NCBI GenBank assembly: GCA_910577995.1
Contig: CAJTND010000001.1
Location: forward strand, 248,001 to 312,000
DNA: 64,000 bases
Source of the DNA: an uncultured Christensenella sp.
GTDB taxonomy: Bacteria; Bacillota; Clostridia; Christensenellales; Pumilibacteraceae
Reading direction: 5' to 3'
This document shows positions 7,439 to 15,844 of this stretch, piece by piece. Made by a program: the position numbers and the translations under genes. Under the pieces are notes generated by a model. The model did not search any database, had not been told where the DNA came from, and was given only the letters and a program-made list of their open reading frames with translations. Within the stretch, counting starts at the first letter, position 1; the number at the start of each line of letters is the position of its first letter.

Positions 7439-8238
7439 CAGTCACCAGCCGACCACGAATTGAGTTTGCCGAGCAGCCGCGAATAAAAGCTCTTTTTACC
7501 GAACCGCACAAACATCGCGCTCTTATCCCAGCCTGTGACGGTCACCGTCGACCCGGGCGCGATGGTCTCCACGCGTTCGCCGTCGACGTACACCGCCGCG
7601 CCGCCGTCGGTCCCCGCGTTTTTCAGCGTGAGCGTTATGTTCTCGAACGACCCGACCACTATCGGGCGCGTGCGCAACGTGTGCGGATTGACGGGCGTAA
7701 GCGCGATAACTGGCGTATTCGGTCCGATGACCGAGCCGCCCGCCGACAGCGAATAAGCCGTCGATCCCGTCGGCGTGCAAGCGATATAACCGTCGCACGA
7801 AAACCTGTCTATCAGTTCGTCTGCGACGCGCACCTCCATACTGATCATCCGCCCGCCGCCCGAGCGCATGACGACTACGTCGTTAAGCGCGTGGAAGTGT
7901 TTTTCGCGCACGGTCGCGTCGATAAGCGCGCGGCGCTCGAGTATGTAATCGCGTGCGGAGAGCTTGTCCACGGCGCGCTCTATCTCCGACGGCTCGACCT
8001 CGGTAAGAAATCCGACCGTGCCGAGGTTTATCCCGAGTATGGGAACGCCCGTTGCGGCGCACTCGCGCGCGACGCGAAGTATCGTTCCGTCGCCGCCTAT
8101 CGAAACGGCGAAATCGTAATAATTCTGCGGCGAAAACTGCTCCGCCTCGATACCTCGGGCGGCACACGCGGCGAGCAGGAGCTTTCTCACCTCGCCGTCG
8201 CGGTCTTTTTGGGGATTGGAATAAACTCCGATCTTCAT
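7438..8238 (-). CDS. nadK: NAD kinase
   Basis: A 266-residue enzyme phosphorylating NAD to NADP. GGDGT (48-52) supplies the catalytic Asp and phosphate-binding loop; NDVVV and TPTGSTAYSLSAGG are further family motifs. The ATG at 8238 has no ribosome site, and a near-consensus promoter ends 6 bases before it, so a leaderless mRNA is likely; a GTG at 8253 in frame is the alternative. It sits between dxs and recN, as in several Clostridia. Confidence 0.96.
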   Translation of the reverse strand: MKIGVYSNPQKDRDGEVRKLLLAACAARGIEAEQFSPQNYYDFAVSIGGDGTILRVARECAATGVPILGINLGTVGFLTEVEPSEIERAVDKLSARDYILERRALIDATVREKHFHALNDVVVMRSGGGRMISMEVRVADELIDRFSCDGYIACTPTGSTAYSLSAGGSVIGPNTPVIALTPVNPHTLRTRPIVVGSFENITLTLKNAGTDGGAAVYVDGERVETIAPGSTVTVTGWDKSAMFVRFGKKSFYSRLLGKLNSWSAGD

Positions 8239-8244
8239 ACCGAC

Positions 8245-8273
8245 ATTATACACCGTTTTTCTTTATTTTTCAA
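8245..8273 (-). promoter_or_regulatory. Sigma-A promoter abutting nadK (leaderless candidate)
   Basis: On the minus strand, -35 TTGAAA (8268-8273), 17-base spacer, -10 TATAAT (8245-8250), then 6 bases to the ATG at 8238. The promoter overlaps the end of dxs. Confidence 0.8.
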
Positions 8274-10080
8274 GTTTTTTACATGCCGCGGTCAAATTTT
8301 CGACGGTGATCCCCGCTCGCTCGAAAGCCGAGCCGACCGTCCGCTCGTCGCAGAACGCGTCGGGGAAAGCGAATATCTTAACGTCCGCCATCCTGCCCGT
8401 GCCGTTGATATACGAGAGCACGCTCTCGCCGAACCCGCCGCGCCTTACGTTGTCCTCCACCGTCACTATACGGTGACCGCTCTCGACCGCCTTATCGATA
8501 AGCCGCGTATCGAGCGGCTTGACGAAACGGCAGTTGACCAAAGTCGCATCGGTCGCCGCCGCCGCGCGTTCCCCGATATCGAGCGCGCGTCCGCCCGCGC
8601 AAAGCACCGTCACTTTCGACTTGCCGCGCCTTACGGTCTCCCACTTGCCGAGCGTTATCGGCTCGTGCGCGCGCGTCACTGTATACGATTTGGGATAACG
8701 TATCGCGAGCGGTCGATCGAACCCGAGCGAGAATTCGAGCATGCTTTTGAGCTCGTCGCCATCCGTCGGGCACATGACCGTCATATTCGGCAGTACGGTC
8801 AAAAAGCTCAGATCGAAAAGACCCTGATGCGTCACGCCGTCCGACCCGACCGCGCCCGCTCTGTCCACGCAAAACGTCACGGGATAACCGCCTATACAAA
8901 CGTCGTGCAAGAGCTGATCGAACCCGCGTTGCAAAAACGTCGAGTAGACCGCGAAATACGGTTTGGCTCCCGCCGATGCGAGCGCGGCGCAATATGTTAC
9001 CGCATGCTCCTCGGCAATGCCTACGTCCTTGAAACGGTCGGGACAGGCTTTTGAAAATCCCTCCAAGCCCGTGCCTATCGCCATCGCCGCCGTCACCGCC
9101 GTTATGCGGCTGTCGCGCGCTGCGGCTTCGGTCAGGAAAGCTCCCAAAACGTCGGAGAAAAGCTTTTCGTGCGCTTCGGTCGCCGCCGACACGCCGTGCG
9201 AATGCGCAGGGTCGACCGTCGCGCTTTCCAGTCCGCAGCCTTTATCCGTCACCACATGGATAAGCGCGGGCTTCGACTTGTTTTTAACATGCCTGAACGC
9301 GCCGACGAGCTCTTTTACGTCGTGACCGTTGAACGGCCCGTAATAACTGATGCCCATCGACTCGAATATCTTATTGGAGAGCACGAGCTTTTTCAAGAAC
9401 CGCTTGCCCTTGTCGAGCAGGTGCAGTACGCCGTCACCAAATATCGGCACTGTCGACACGGCGCGTTTTATCTCGTTTTTGAGCCGCGCGTACTTCTTGC
9501 TTACGCGCAGGCGCGTAAGATAATCGCTCATCGCGCCGACGTTCCTGCTTATTGACATCTCGTTGTCGTTGAGCACTATTATCACGGGCAGTCCCTCGCT
9601 GCCTATCGCGTTGAGCGCTTCATATGCCATGCCGCCCGTGAGCGCGCCGTCGCCTATGACCGCAACGACCCTGCGCTCCTCGCCTTTCATGCGCGCCGCC
9701 TCGGCAAGCCCGAGCGCGACCGATAGCGAGGTCGAGGCGTGTCCCGTGCCGAACGCGTCGTATTCGCTCTCGCTCGGTTTGGGAAAGCCCGATATACCGT
9801 CGTTTTTGCGCAGTCCGTCGAACTTATCGCCGCGACCCGTCAACAGCTTGTGCGCGTAAGACTGATGCCCGACGTCAAAGACTATCTTATCGTCGGGACA
9901 GTCGAATACGTAATGCAAAGCGACGGTCAGTTCGACCGCGCCGAGGTTGGACGACAAATGCCCGCCGTTGCTTTTAACGGTGGTTATTATCCGCTCGCGT
10001 ATGCCCGAGGCAACGCTGCCGAGCTCTTTTATATCGAGCCGCTTTAAGTCCTGCGGCGTTTTGATATCGCCTACATCCAT
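8263..10080 (-). CDS. dxs: 1-deoxy-D-xylulose-5-phosphate synthase
   Basis: A 605-residue thiamine diphosphate enzyme, the first step of the MEP isoprenoid pathway (pyruvate plus glyceraldehyde 3-phosphate). Visible motifs include HLSSNLGAVELT, VFDVGHQSYAHK, GDGALTGGMAYEA (TPP and metal binding, GDG...N) and, in the central Pyr domain, GIAEEHAVTYCAALA with the catalytic Glu. The C-terminal transketolase domain is complete. Together with ispA, dxr and ispG it shows that this organism uses the MEP route. It lies in the conserved xseB-ispA-dxs order. Confidence 0.97.
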   Translation of the reverse strand: MDVGDIKTPQDLKRLDIKELGSVASGIRERIITTVKSNGGHLSSNLGAVELTVALHYVFDCPDDKIVFDVGHQSYAHKLLTGRGDKFDGLRKNDGISGFPKPSESEYDAFGTGHASTSLSVALGLAEAARMKGEERRVVAVIGDGALTGGMAYEALNAIGSEGLPVIIVLNDNEMSISRNVGAMSDYLTRLRVSKKYARLKNEIKRAVSTVPIFGDGVLHLLDKGKRFLKKLVLSNKIFESMGISYYGPFNGHDVKELVGAFRHVKNKSKPALIHVVTDKGCGLESATVDPAHSHGVSAATEAHEKLFSDVLGAFLTEAAARDSRITAVTAAMAIGTGLEGFSKACPDRFKDVGIAEEHAVTYCAALASAGAKPYFAVYSTFLQRGFDQLLHDVCIGGYPVTFCVDRAGAVGSDGVTHQGLFDLSFLTVLPNMTVMCPTDGDELKSMLEFSLGFDRPLAIRYPKSYTVTRAHEPITLGKWETVRRGKSKVTVLCAGGRALDIGERAAAATDATLVNCRFVKPLDTRLIDKAVESGHRIVTVEDNVRRGGFGESVLSYINGTGRMADVKIFAFPDAFCDERTVGSAFERAGITVENLTAACKKLEK

Positions 10081-10146
10081 CGATCTACCGTATTTATTAT
10101 ATGCTTATTTCCGTCTTTGCTCCGTCGCCGCTATTGCGAATATACT

Positions 10147-11052
10147 TTATACTATCACGAATTTTTCGGCGAACTCGCGCAGATACGCGGTATCGCCGTT
10201 GTACTCGCCGTCGAGCTCGGCGAGCGCCGCGTTGAGATACGTATTGAGAAGCGCTTTGGCTTTGTCGAGGTCGAGATAATCGAGTACCGTCGTGCCGTCG
10301 CTCTTTTCGCCCGCGATGTACTCCGACACGTCGTCGAATATCTGGAACGCTATGCCGAAGTTATGCCCGAATTTGTACGCGCTGAGCGGCTTTATCAGCG
10401 CGGCGACGTTGTCGTCGTCAGCCCCGTCGCCGTCGAGCGCACCGTACAGCACCGCGAGATATTCCTTGGCGTCGAGCTTTTGCATAAAGGTATAGCCTAT
10501 AACGCAACACGCGCGGATTAGCGAAGCGGTCTTGCGCTCGTAGACGTTGATAAGATCGTCGAGCGATCCTATCTTGCCGTAAAGATCGAGGTACTGACCG
10601 TGGACTATGCCGAGATCGCCACGCACCGCCGAAAACATGATGAGCGACGAGCTTTTATCTCGGCACGCCTCGAACATGCAGTTATACGACAGATCGAGGA
10701 GAGCGTCGCCCGCAAGCAGGGCTTTGCCCTCGCCGTATTCTTTATGCACCGACGGCTTGCCGCGGCGCATGTCGTCGTTGTCCATGCACGGCATGTCGTC
10801 GTGGATAAGCGAATACGCGTGCATAAGCTCTAACCCGCAGGCAAAGAGCAGCGCGCTCTCGTCGGGCGGCGCATAAAGGCTGTGCCATTCCAAAAACAGT
10901 ATGGGGCGCAAACGTTTGCCGCCGGGGAACACCGCATAATCGAGTATGCTTTTGAACTCGGCGGGATACGAACTGCCGGCTATTATCTTAAACAGACATT
11001 TATCTATCTGTTCGCGCCATTCCATCATGCGCGTATCGAAATTTTTGCTCAT
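10147..11052 (-). CDS. ispA: Farnesyl/geranylgeranyl diphosphate synthase (IspA-like)
   Basis: A 301-residue trans-prenyltransferase. The first Asp-rich motif is IHDDMPCMDNDDMRRG, and the second is FQIFDDVSEY in the C-terminal half; GGKRLRP binds the homoallylic substrate. It makes allylic diphosphates used by UppS and quinone pathways. GGAG lies 10 bases before the ATG. It is preceded by xseB and followed by dxs, the usual order. Product chain length cannot be decided from sequence alone. Confidence 0.94.
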   Translation of the reverse strand: MSKNFDTRMMEWREQIDKCLFKIIAGSSYPAEFKSILDYAVFPGGKRLRPILFLEWHSLYAPPDESALLFACGLELMHAYSLIHDDMPCMDNDDMRRGKPSVHKEYGEGKALLAGDALLDLSYNCMFEACRDKSSSLIMFSAVRGDLGIVHGQYLDLYGKIGSLDDLINVYERKTASLIRACCVIGYTFMQKLDAKEYLAVLYGALDGDGADDDNVAALIKPLSAYKFGHNFGIAFQIFDDVSEYIAGEKSDGTTVLDYLDLDKAKALLNTYLNAALAELDGEYNGDTAYLREFAEKFVIV

Positions 11053-11079
11053 TTGTTATATGCTCCGTTCCGAATTCGG

Positions 11080-11313
11080 TCAAACGCTCTTTTCAAGTAT
11101 CAGGTCGAGCTGACCTTTAAGCTCGTCTATCTCCGCCTGCGCCGAATCGAGCTTGCCGAGACATTCGCGCGTCAGCGCGAGCCCCGACTCGAAAAGCCGC
11201 ATGCCCTCTTCGAGCGAAACGTCCGATTCCAGCTTGTCCACTATTCCGCGGAGCTTTTCGAGTTTTTCCTCGAAATCGCCCGAGGTCTGTTCGTTTACCG
11301 TCTGCTTAGCCAT
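11080..11313 (-). CDS. xseB: Exodeoxyribonuclease VII small subunit
   Basis: A 77-residue helical protein that associates with XseA to form the single-strand-specific exonuclease VII. The core pattern FEEKLEKLRGIVDKLESD...SLEEGMRLFESGLAL is diagnostic. Only five bases separate it from xseA. Confidence 0.95.
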   Translation of the reverse strand: MAKQTVNEQTSGDFEEKLEKLRGIVDKLESDVSLEEGMRLFESGLALTRECLGKLDSAQAEIDELKGQLDLILEKSV

Positions 11314-11318
11314 TGTTC

Positions 11319-12551
11319 CTACCTCTCGGTTTTACTTACCTTAGCTGTCGCCGTGCCGTCGGCAAAGACGAGCTTTATCTCGTCGCCCGCCGCGAGCGCT
11401 TTGACGCTTCGCACGGGTCGTCCGCCCGAATATACCGCCGCATAACCGCCGTCGATCAGCTTATGCGGATCGAGCGCGCCGACAAGCGCGGATAGCTTGT
11501 CGAGCCGCAACCGCTTCTTCGCCGTCATGGCCTGCGCCGCCGACCCGAGCCGACGCGCGGTGTACATAAGCGGTTCCTTGCCCGCGGCGAGCTTCCTTTC
11601 CGCCGCGAACGCCGCGCGCCGCGACAGCGACTCGATGCTCCGCCTATACCGCTCCGCGCCCGTAGCCGCCGCATGCGCGACCTCCGTCGCAAGGTATCTT
11701 ACTTCCGTCCGCCGCCGCTCGTACTTTGCCGAAAGCGCGGCGCGGCATCTCTGCGCGGCGAGCACGATATCGTCGACCAACGCGACGGCGCGCTCCGCTA
11801 TTATCCCGCCCGCTATCGACGGAGTGCCGGCGCGCGTGCCCGCGCAGCAGTCGCACAGCGTGTAGTCTACCTCGTGCCCGACCGCCGAAATCACGGGCAG
11901 TCTGCTCTCGGCGACCGCTGTCGCGAGCGTTTCGTCGTTGAACGCGTCGAGGTCCTCGTCGCTTCCGCCGCCGCGGCAAAGCACTATCGCATCTATCTTT
12001 GCGCCGTCGAGCGCGCGCACGGCTGCCGCCATCTGCGCCGCCGCGCCGTCGCCCTGCACCTTTACGGGATAGACGCGTATTTTGACAAACGGCGCACGGT
12101 CGCCGACCACGCGAATAAGGTCGCGTATCGCCGCACCGTCGGGGCTGGTCACCGCCGCTACCGAAAGGATGTATTCGGGCAGTTGCGGTCTGTTTTCAAA
12201 GTAACCGCGCGCGGCGAGCTTGTTTTTCAGCTCGACGAGCCGCGCGTTCTTCGCGCCCTCGCCGCATAGATAAAATTCGTCGTAGGCAAAAGATACCGAA
12301 TTGCGTTTCCCGTAAAACCTGACACTGCCGCGAAGCGCGACCTTCATGCCTTTTTCCAGCCTGTCGCGCGACGAAAAGTGCACGCACCGCACCGAGCAGT
12401 CGCCGTCCGCGAGCACTACGAAGGTATGCCTGTCGGAATACGACACCTCGTACACCTCGCCCGACAGCGTTACGTCGTGCAGGAGCTCCTCGTCGTCGAA
12501 CACGCATTTGAGATAGTCCGACAACTGAGTGACGGTCATCGCTCTATTCAT
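11319..12551 (-). CDS. xseA: Exodeoxyribonuclease VII large subunit
   Basis: The 410-residue catalytic subunit of exonuclease VII. An N-terminal OB-fold (SDYLK...VTLSGEVYEV) is followed by the nuclease core with AAVTSPDGAAIRDL, CRGGGSDEDLDAFND and SAVGHEVDYTLCD motifs, then a coiled-coil tail. Its ATG overlaps the end of folD by 8 bases. Length is slightly short of, but compatible with, the family. Confidence 0.96.
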   Translation of the reverse strand: MNRAMTVTQLSDYLKCVFDDEELLHDVTLSGEVYEVSYSDRHTFVVLADGDCSVRCVHFSSRDRLEKGMKVALRGSVRFYGKRNSVSFAYDEFYLCGEGAKNARLVELKNKLAARGYFENRPQLPEYILSVAAVTSPDGAAIRDLIRVVGDRAPFVKIRVYPVKVQGDGAAAQMAAAVRALDGAKIDAIVLCRGGGSDEDLDAFNDETLATAVAESRLPVISAVGHEVDYTLCDCCAGTRAGTPSIAGGIIAERAVALVDDIVLAAQRCRAALSAKYERRRTEVRYLATEVAHAAATGAERYRRSIESLSRRAAFAAERKLAAGKEPLMYTARRLGSAAQAMTAKKRLRLDKLSALVGALDPHKLIDGGYAAVYSGGRPVRSVKALAAGDEIKLVFADGTATAKVSKTER

Positions 12552-13391
12552 TGAACGCCCCGTCGACCGTGTTTTGAAGCAGCATCGCTATCGTCATAGG
12601 ACCTACGCCGCCGGGCACGGGCGTTATGTGCCCTGCGACCTTGCTTACGCCGTCGAAATCAACGTCGCCGCACAGCGTGCCGTCCACCCTGTTCATTCCG
12701 ACGTCTATCACGACCGCGCCGCGCTTGACCATGTCCGCAGTAACGAGCTTGGGCTTGCCGACCGCCGCAACGAGTATATCCGCCGTCTTGGTTATTTCTT
12801 TAAGATCCTTCGTCTTGCTGTGGCAAACGGTTACGGTCGCGTCCGCCGCAAGCAACAGCATGGCTATCGGCTTTTGCCTACTATATTCGACCTGCCTATG
12901 ACGACGGCGCGCTTGCCGGCGATCTCCGTGCCGGTCGACCGTATCAGCTCCATTATCCCGCGCGGCGTGCATGCGACGAACCGCGTCTTTTCGCCAAGGA
13001 ACAGCCTGCCCGCGTTAACGGCGTGAAACCCGTCCGCGTCCTTTTCGGGCGATATCTCCGCGAGCACCGCACGCTCGTCCATGTGCTTGGGCAACGGGAG
13101 CTGAACGAGTATACCGTCGATATTTGCGTCGGCATTGAGCGTATGGATAAGCTCGATAAGCTTAGACTGCTCGATGTCCGCGTCGAAGTAAAACGCGCTC
13201 GACGCGATACCGCACTGCTCGCACGCCTTGATCTTGTTTCTTACGTACACCGCCGAGGCAGGGTCTTCGCCGACCTTGACCACCGCAAGCCCGACGCGCC
13301 GTCCGCGCAAAGCCAAAAACCGCTCGGCGCGCTCTTTTATCTTTTGTTTGATCTCGGCGGCTACCGCCTTACCGTCTATTATTTCAGCCAT
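12544..13391 (-). pseudogene. folD: FolD methylenetetrahydrofolate dehydrogenase/cyclohydrolase, frameshifted
   Basis: FolD interconverts methylene-, methenyl- and formyl-tetrahydrofolate. The first part (ATG 13391, GTG-free, overlapping the nusB stop) is normal through VQLPLPKH and the NADP-binding GRSNIVGK, then stops within two codons. The rest, from PIAMLLLAADATVTVCHSKT to TPVPGGVGPMTIAMLL, continues in another frame down to 12544. The break is at about 12870-12877, where the minus strand reads GGCAAAAGCCG; the consensus Gly-Lys-Pro would need two bases fewer, and restoring frame with one extra A gives Gly-Lys-Lys-Pro. Everything on both sides looks intact, so a recent mutation, a sequencing or assembly indel, or a programmed shift are all possible. 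Confidence 0.85.
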
Positions 13392-13893
13392 TGTCGCTCT
13401 CCGTTCCGCATGCCGCGCACTCGCCGACTTCCTCCGTCTCGGCTTCCGCATTGTCAGCCTCGGCGGTCGCCGCGCCGATATTGTCCGCCGTGAGCTCGCC
13501 GCTCTCCGCCGCCTTTATGACCGATGCGATTATACCGTTTACGAACGAATAGCTGAGCGAATCGGAATATGCTTTCGTCAGTTCGACCGCCTCGTTGGCG
13601 ACGACCGCTTTGGGCGTGTCTGTGAATACTATTTCATAGCAAGCGAGATACAGCGCCGCAAGATCGGTCCTGTATATCCTGTCTACGCCGTAACCGCGCG
13701 CATACTTGGCGATGACGGCTTTTATCCCGTCGCGGTGCGCCGCTATGCCGTCCGTTACGGCGAGTATATACTCGCGCGACTCCTTGTCCGCGCCTACCGT
13801 AAGACTGTCCGCCGTTTCGGGATTGAACGCGCCCGTCATGACCATTTCGTAAGTAAGCTTGAACGCGACCTCGCGCGCCTCGCGACGTTTCAT
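13384..13893 (-). CDS. nusB: Transcription antitermination factor NusB
   Basis: A 169-residue all-helical factor that with NusE (S10) binds BoxA and promotes antitermination of rRNA operons. Typical motifs: RREAREVAFKLTYE at the start and DRIYRTDLAALYLACYEI, VANEAVELTKAYSD and FVNGI later. After the fold there is an acidic, Ala-rich tail ending in ECAACG, longer than usual. The ATG at 13893 has GGAGG; the open frame reaching to 14175 is not used. It overlaps folD by 8 bases. Confidence 0.93.
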   Translation of the reverse strand: MKRREAREVAFKLTYEMVMTGAFNPETADSLTVGADKESREYILAVTDGIAAHRDGIKAVIAKYARGYGVDRIYRTDLAALYLACYEIVFTDTPKAVVANEAVELTKAYSDSLSYSFVNGIIASVIKAAESGELTADNIGAATAEADNAEAETEEVGECAACGTESDNG

Positions 13894-13973
13894 TGTATAT
13901 CCTCCGTTGATATAAAGCCTGTTCCTATAAAAAACGCCCGCCGAACGAAAATCGGCAAAGCGAAACTCTCGGT

Positions 13974-14285
13974 TTAATGCTTGGTAATCCGCACCGAAAT
14001 AACGTTGATATTTATTACGCCCATCTTGAAGTCCGTCGTCGTCTCGACGTTCTTTTTGATGTTGTCCTGTACCTTGTAAGCTATATCGGAACAGCTTACC
14101 TCGCTGTTTACCTCGATATAAACGTCCGCGTCGATAACGTCGCCGTGAACGCTGCACCGCACGCCCCTGCCGCACACGGCTTCCACGCCGCTTATCTCCT
14201 GCGCCGCCAAACGAATTATCGACAGTAAAACATGGTTTCCGTACGAAGTATCGCCGTTAGAGGAATTTATACGTTTGGCACTCAT
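13974..14285 (-). CDS. Asp23/Gls24 family protein (YqhY-like)
   Basis: A 103-residue second Asp23 paralogue upstream of nusB, matching yqhY of B. subtilis, a gene tied to acetyl-CoA carboxylase regulation in that species. Visible family features are GNHVLLSIIRLAAQEISGVEAV, an Asp-rich beta strand (VIDADVYIEVN) and a C-terminal VININVISVRI strand. The ATG at 14285 has AAGGAG about 12 bases upstream; a TTG at 14315 is a weaker option. It has its own promoter and a hairpin in the leader. Confidence 0.85.
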   Translation of the reverse strand: MSAKRINSSNGDTSYGNHVLLSIIRLAAQEISGVEAVCGRGVRCSVHGDVIDADVYIEVNSEVSCSDIAYKVQDNIKKNVETTTDFKMGVININVISVRITKH

Positions 14286-14317
14286 TACGTTTCTCTGCTC
14301 CTTAAACCATTGCAAGT

Positions 14318-14334
14318 CTGCGCACTTTGCGCAG
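14318..14334 (-). promoter_or_regulatory. Hairpin in the asp23-nusB leader
   Basis: Perfect 7-base inverted repeat CTGCGCA/TGCGCAG with a 3-base loop, lying between the promoter and the asp23 start and not followed by a U-tract. Confidence 0.5.
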
Positions 14335-14348
14335 TACCTTACTTAACA

Positions 14349-14377
14349 AGTATAACACATCGTTTGACAAATTACAA
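14349..14377 (-). promoter_or_regulatory. Sigma-A promoter of asp23-nusB-folD
   Basis: On the minus strand, -35 TTGTAA (14372-14377), 17-base spacer and -10 TATACT (14349-14354), immediately downstream of the spoIIIA terminator. Confidence 0.8.
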
Positions 14378-14420
14378 TCGTTTTGCGCTTTTTCGCGCCC
14401 TTTAATTTATCCGCCCGCAA

Positions 14421-14450
14421 AAGCAAAACGGGCGCATTTCGCGCCCGCTT
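14421..14450 (-). terminator. Terminator of the spoIIIA operon
   Basis: Stem CGGGCGC/GCGCCCG with a 5-base loop followed on the minus strand by TTTTGCTTTT, about 20 bases past the spoIIIAH stop. Confidence 0.85.
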
Positions 14451-14470
14451 GCATGCAGTATTTTCCGTCC

Positions 14471-14947
14471 TTATGCGTCGACGGGTTTGATCCTTACGTT
14501 AGCCGCCGTCTTGTCGGTCTCGGATATGATTATATCCAGCACCTGCGCGACTTCCTGATCGGTAAGCTCCTTCGCCTTTACGATGACGTTGACGTTGGAT
14601 GTTCCGATTGTAACGAGGCAATCCTGATAGCCTATCGCTTTGATGAGCGATTCGAGACGCTGTTCGGTCTCCATGCTCGAAACGAGCGCGGCGAGGTCTT
14701 TTTCCGCTTGCGCTTTTGCTTCGGCGGAGGACGCTTCGCTCTCGATGATCGCGTTGTAATACATCACGGTCTCGGAACGCGACGCTTCCCTGTCGGCGTG
14801 CGACGAGGTAAAGTAGTCTGTGTAGTTCTGGTTGTCCGCATCGGTCGGCTTATTGCTCGGACGGTTGAGGAAATAGTTGAGGCAGCCCGTAAGCACCAAT
14901 AGCGCCACCATGCTGCACAGGACTATGATCTTTTTCTTCTTGCTCAT
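14471..14947 (-). CDS. spoIIIAH: Stage III sporulation protein AH
   Basis: A 158-residue protein with a basic N-terminus, one membrane helix (about 7-25) and an exported domain rich in coiled coil. SpoIIIAH forms the mother-cell ring of the SpoIIIA-SpoIIQ channel. The family C-terminal domain is seen as KAIGYQDCLVTIG followed by VNVIVKAKELTDQEVAQVLDII. GGAGG precedes the ATG. Last gene of the operon. Confidence 0.92.
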   Translation of the reverse strand: MSKKKKIIVLCSMVALLVLTGCLNYFLNRPSNKPTDADNQNYTDYFTSSHADREASRSETVMYYNAIIESEASSAEAKAQAEKDLAALVSSMETEQRLESLIKAIGYQDCLVTIGTSNVNVIVKAKELTDQEVAQVLDIIISETDKTAANVRIKPVDA

Positions 14948-14961
14948 TTGATACCTCCAAA

Positions 14962-15378
14962 TTATTTAGGATAAACTATGATCTTTTCTATCGACAGATC
15001 GAGCAGCGTAGACACTGCATAGATCACGTCGAGCTTGACTTTCGTACTGTTTCCGCCTTGGCAAACCACTATAACGCCCGTGGCTTTGGGGTTTTCGTTC
15101 GAGCCGCCGAATGTGACGGAAACGCTCCTGTCCCAATTGATCACGACCGACGCATCGCCGACTCCGGATATCTCGGAGATGATCTTTTCCAGCCTGTACT
15201 GCATGGTCTCGCAGTAATCGGCGTCGGAGAGATCCGTCGGCTTGCCGTCGGTAGCGGCGGAACACGACGTGCATGAAAAGTATATCGCGAGAACGACAAC
15301 TATGAGCACGCCGCAAGCGATCAGCTCGATATGACCGACTTTTTTCAGCTTTTCCAAAAAGTCTTTTATCTTACCCAT
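14962..15378 (-). CDS. spoIIIAG: Stage III sporulation protein AG
   Basis: A 138-residue ring-forming protein of the mother-cell side of the feeding-tube channel. It has one N-terminal membrane segment (about 17-35), an ring-building-motif-like domain starting YRLEKIISEISGVGDASVVI, and the conserved NPKATGVIVVCQGG segment. It overlaps spoIIIAF by 8 bases and is followed by spoIIIAH. Confidence 0.92.
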   Translation of the reverse strand: MGKIKDFLEKLKKVGHIELIACGVLIVVVLAIYFSCTSCSAATDGKPTDLSDADYCETMQYRLEKIISEISGVGDASVVINWDRSVSVTFGGSNENPKATGVIVVCQGGNSTKVKLDVIYAVSTLLDLSIEKIIVYPK

Positions 15379-15844
15379 AAGTCATGACCGCCTCCTTGCC
15401 GACTCCGAAGTATTCCGCCGTCAGCTCGATAAATTCACTCTTATTTATATGCTCGCCGTTTTCCATAATGCCGAAATTCGTAAATTCGACGGAAACCGTT
15501 TTGACCTCCCAATCCGACCCGAGCTCGATATCCAGCTCGTATCCGTCCTTATATCCCTTGCTCGACAAATACTCCGTTGCCGCGCGCAGTATGATATTCT
15601 TTTTCGCCTTTTCCACATACTCGATATAACTGCCGTCCGTTTCGACCGAGCCGCCGCCCGAAAAGTCGAACGAACCGCCCTTGAACAAGGCGGGTAAAGG
15701 CGTAACGACGACGAAAACCGTAACCGTCGCGAACACCGAGCGTATGACCTTTCTCAGCTTGCCGCTCGGCAACAGCATTTCCGCGACGGTCATCACCACC
15801 GCGAGCCCGAGTATAGTAAGTCCCCATGCCGCAAAACCGTTCAC
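15371..15844 (-). CDS. spoIIIAF: Stage III sporulation protein AF
   Basis: A 157-residue protein with two N-terminal membrane helices and an exported ring-building-like domain (about 75 onward, with a final TAEYFGVGKEAV motif). The GTG at 15844 overlaps the spoIIIAE stop (GTGA), which is typical coupling in this operon; the longer open frame to 15964 lies inside spoIIIAE and is rejected. Visible marks: MLLPSGKLRKVIRSVF after the first helices. Confidence 0.9.
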   Translation of the reverse strand: MNGFAAWGLTILGLAVVMTVAEMLLPSGKLRKVIRSVFATVTVFVVVTPLPALFKGGSFDFSGGGSVETDGSYIEYVEKAKKNIILRAATEYLSSKGYKDGYELDIELGSDWEVKTVSVEFTNFGIMENGEHINKSEFIELTAEYFGVGKEAVMTYG

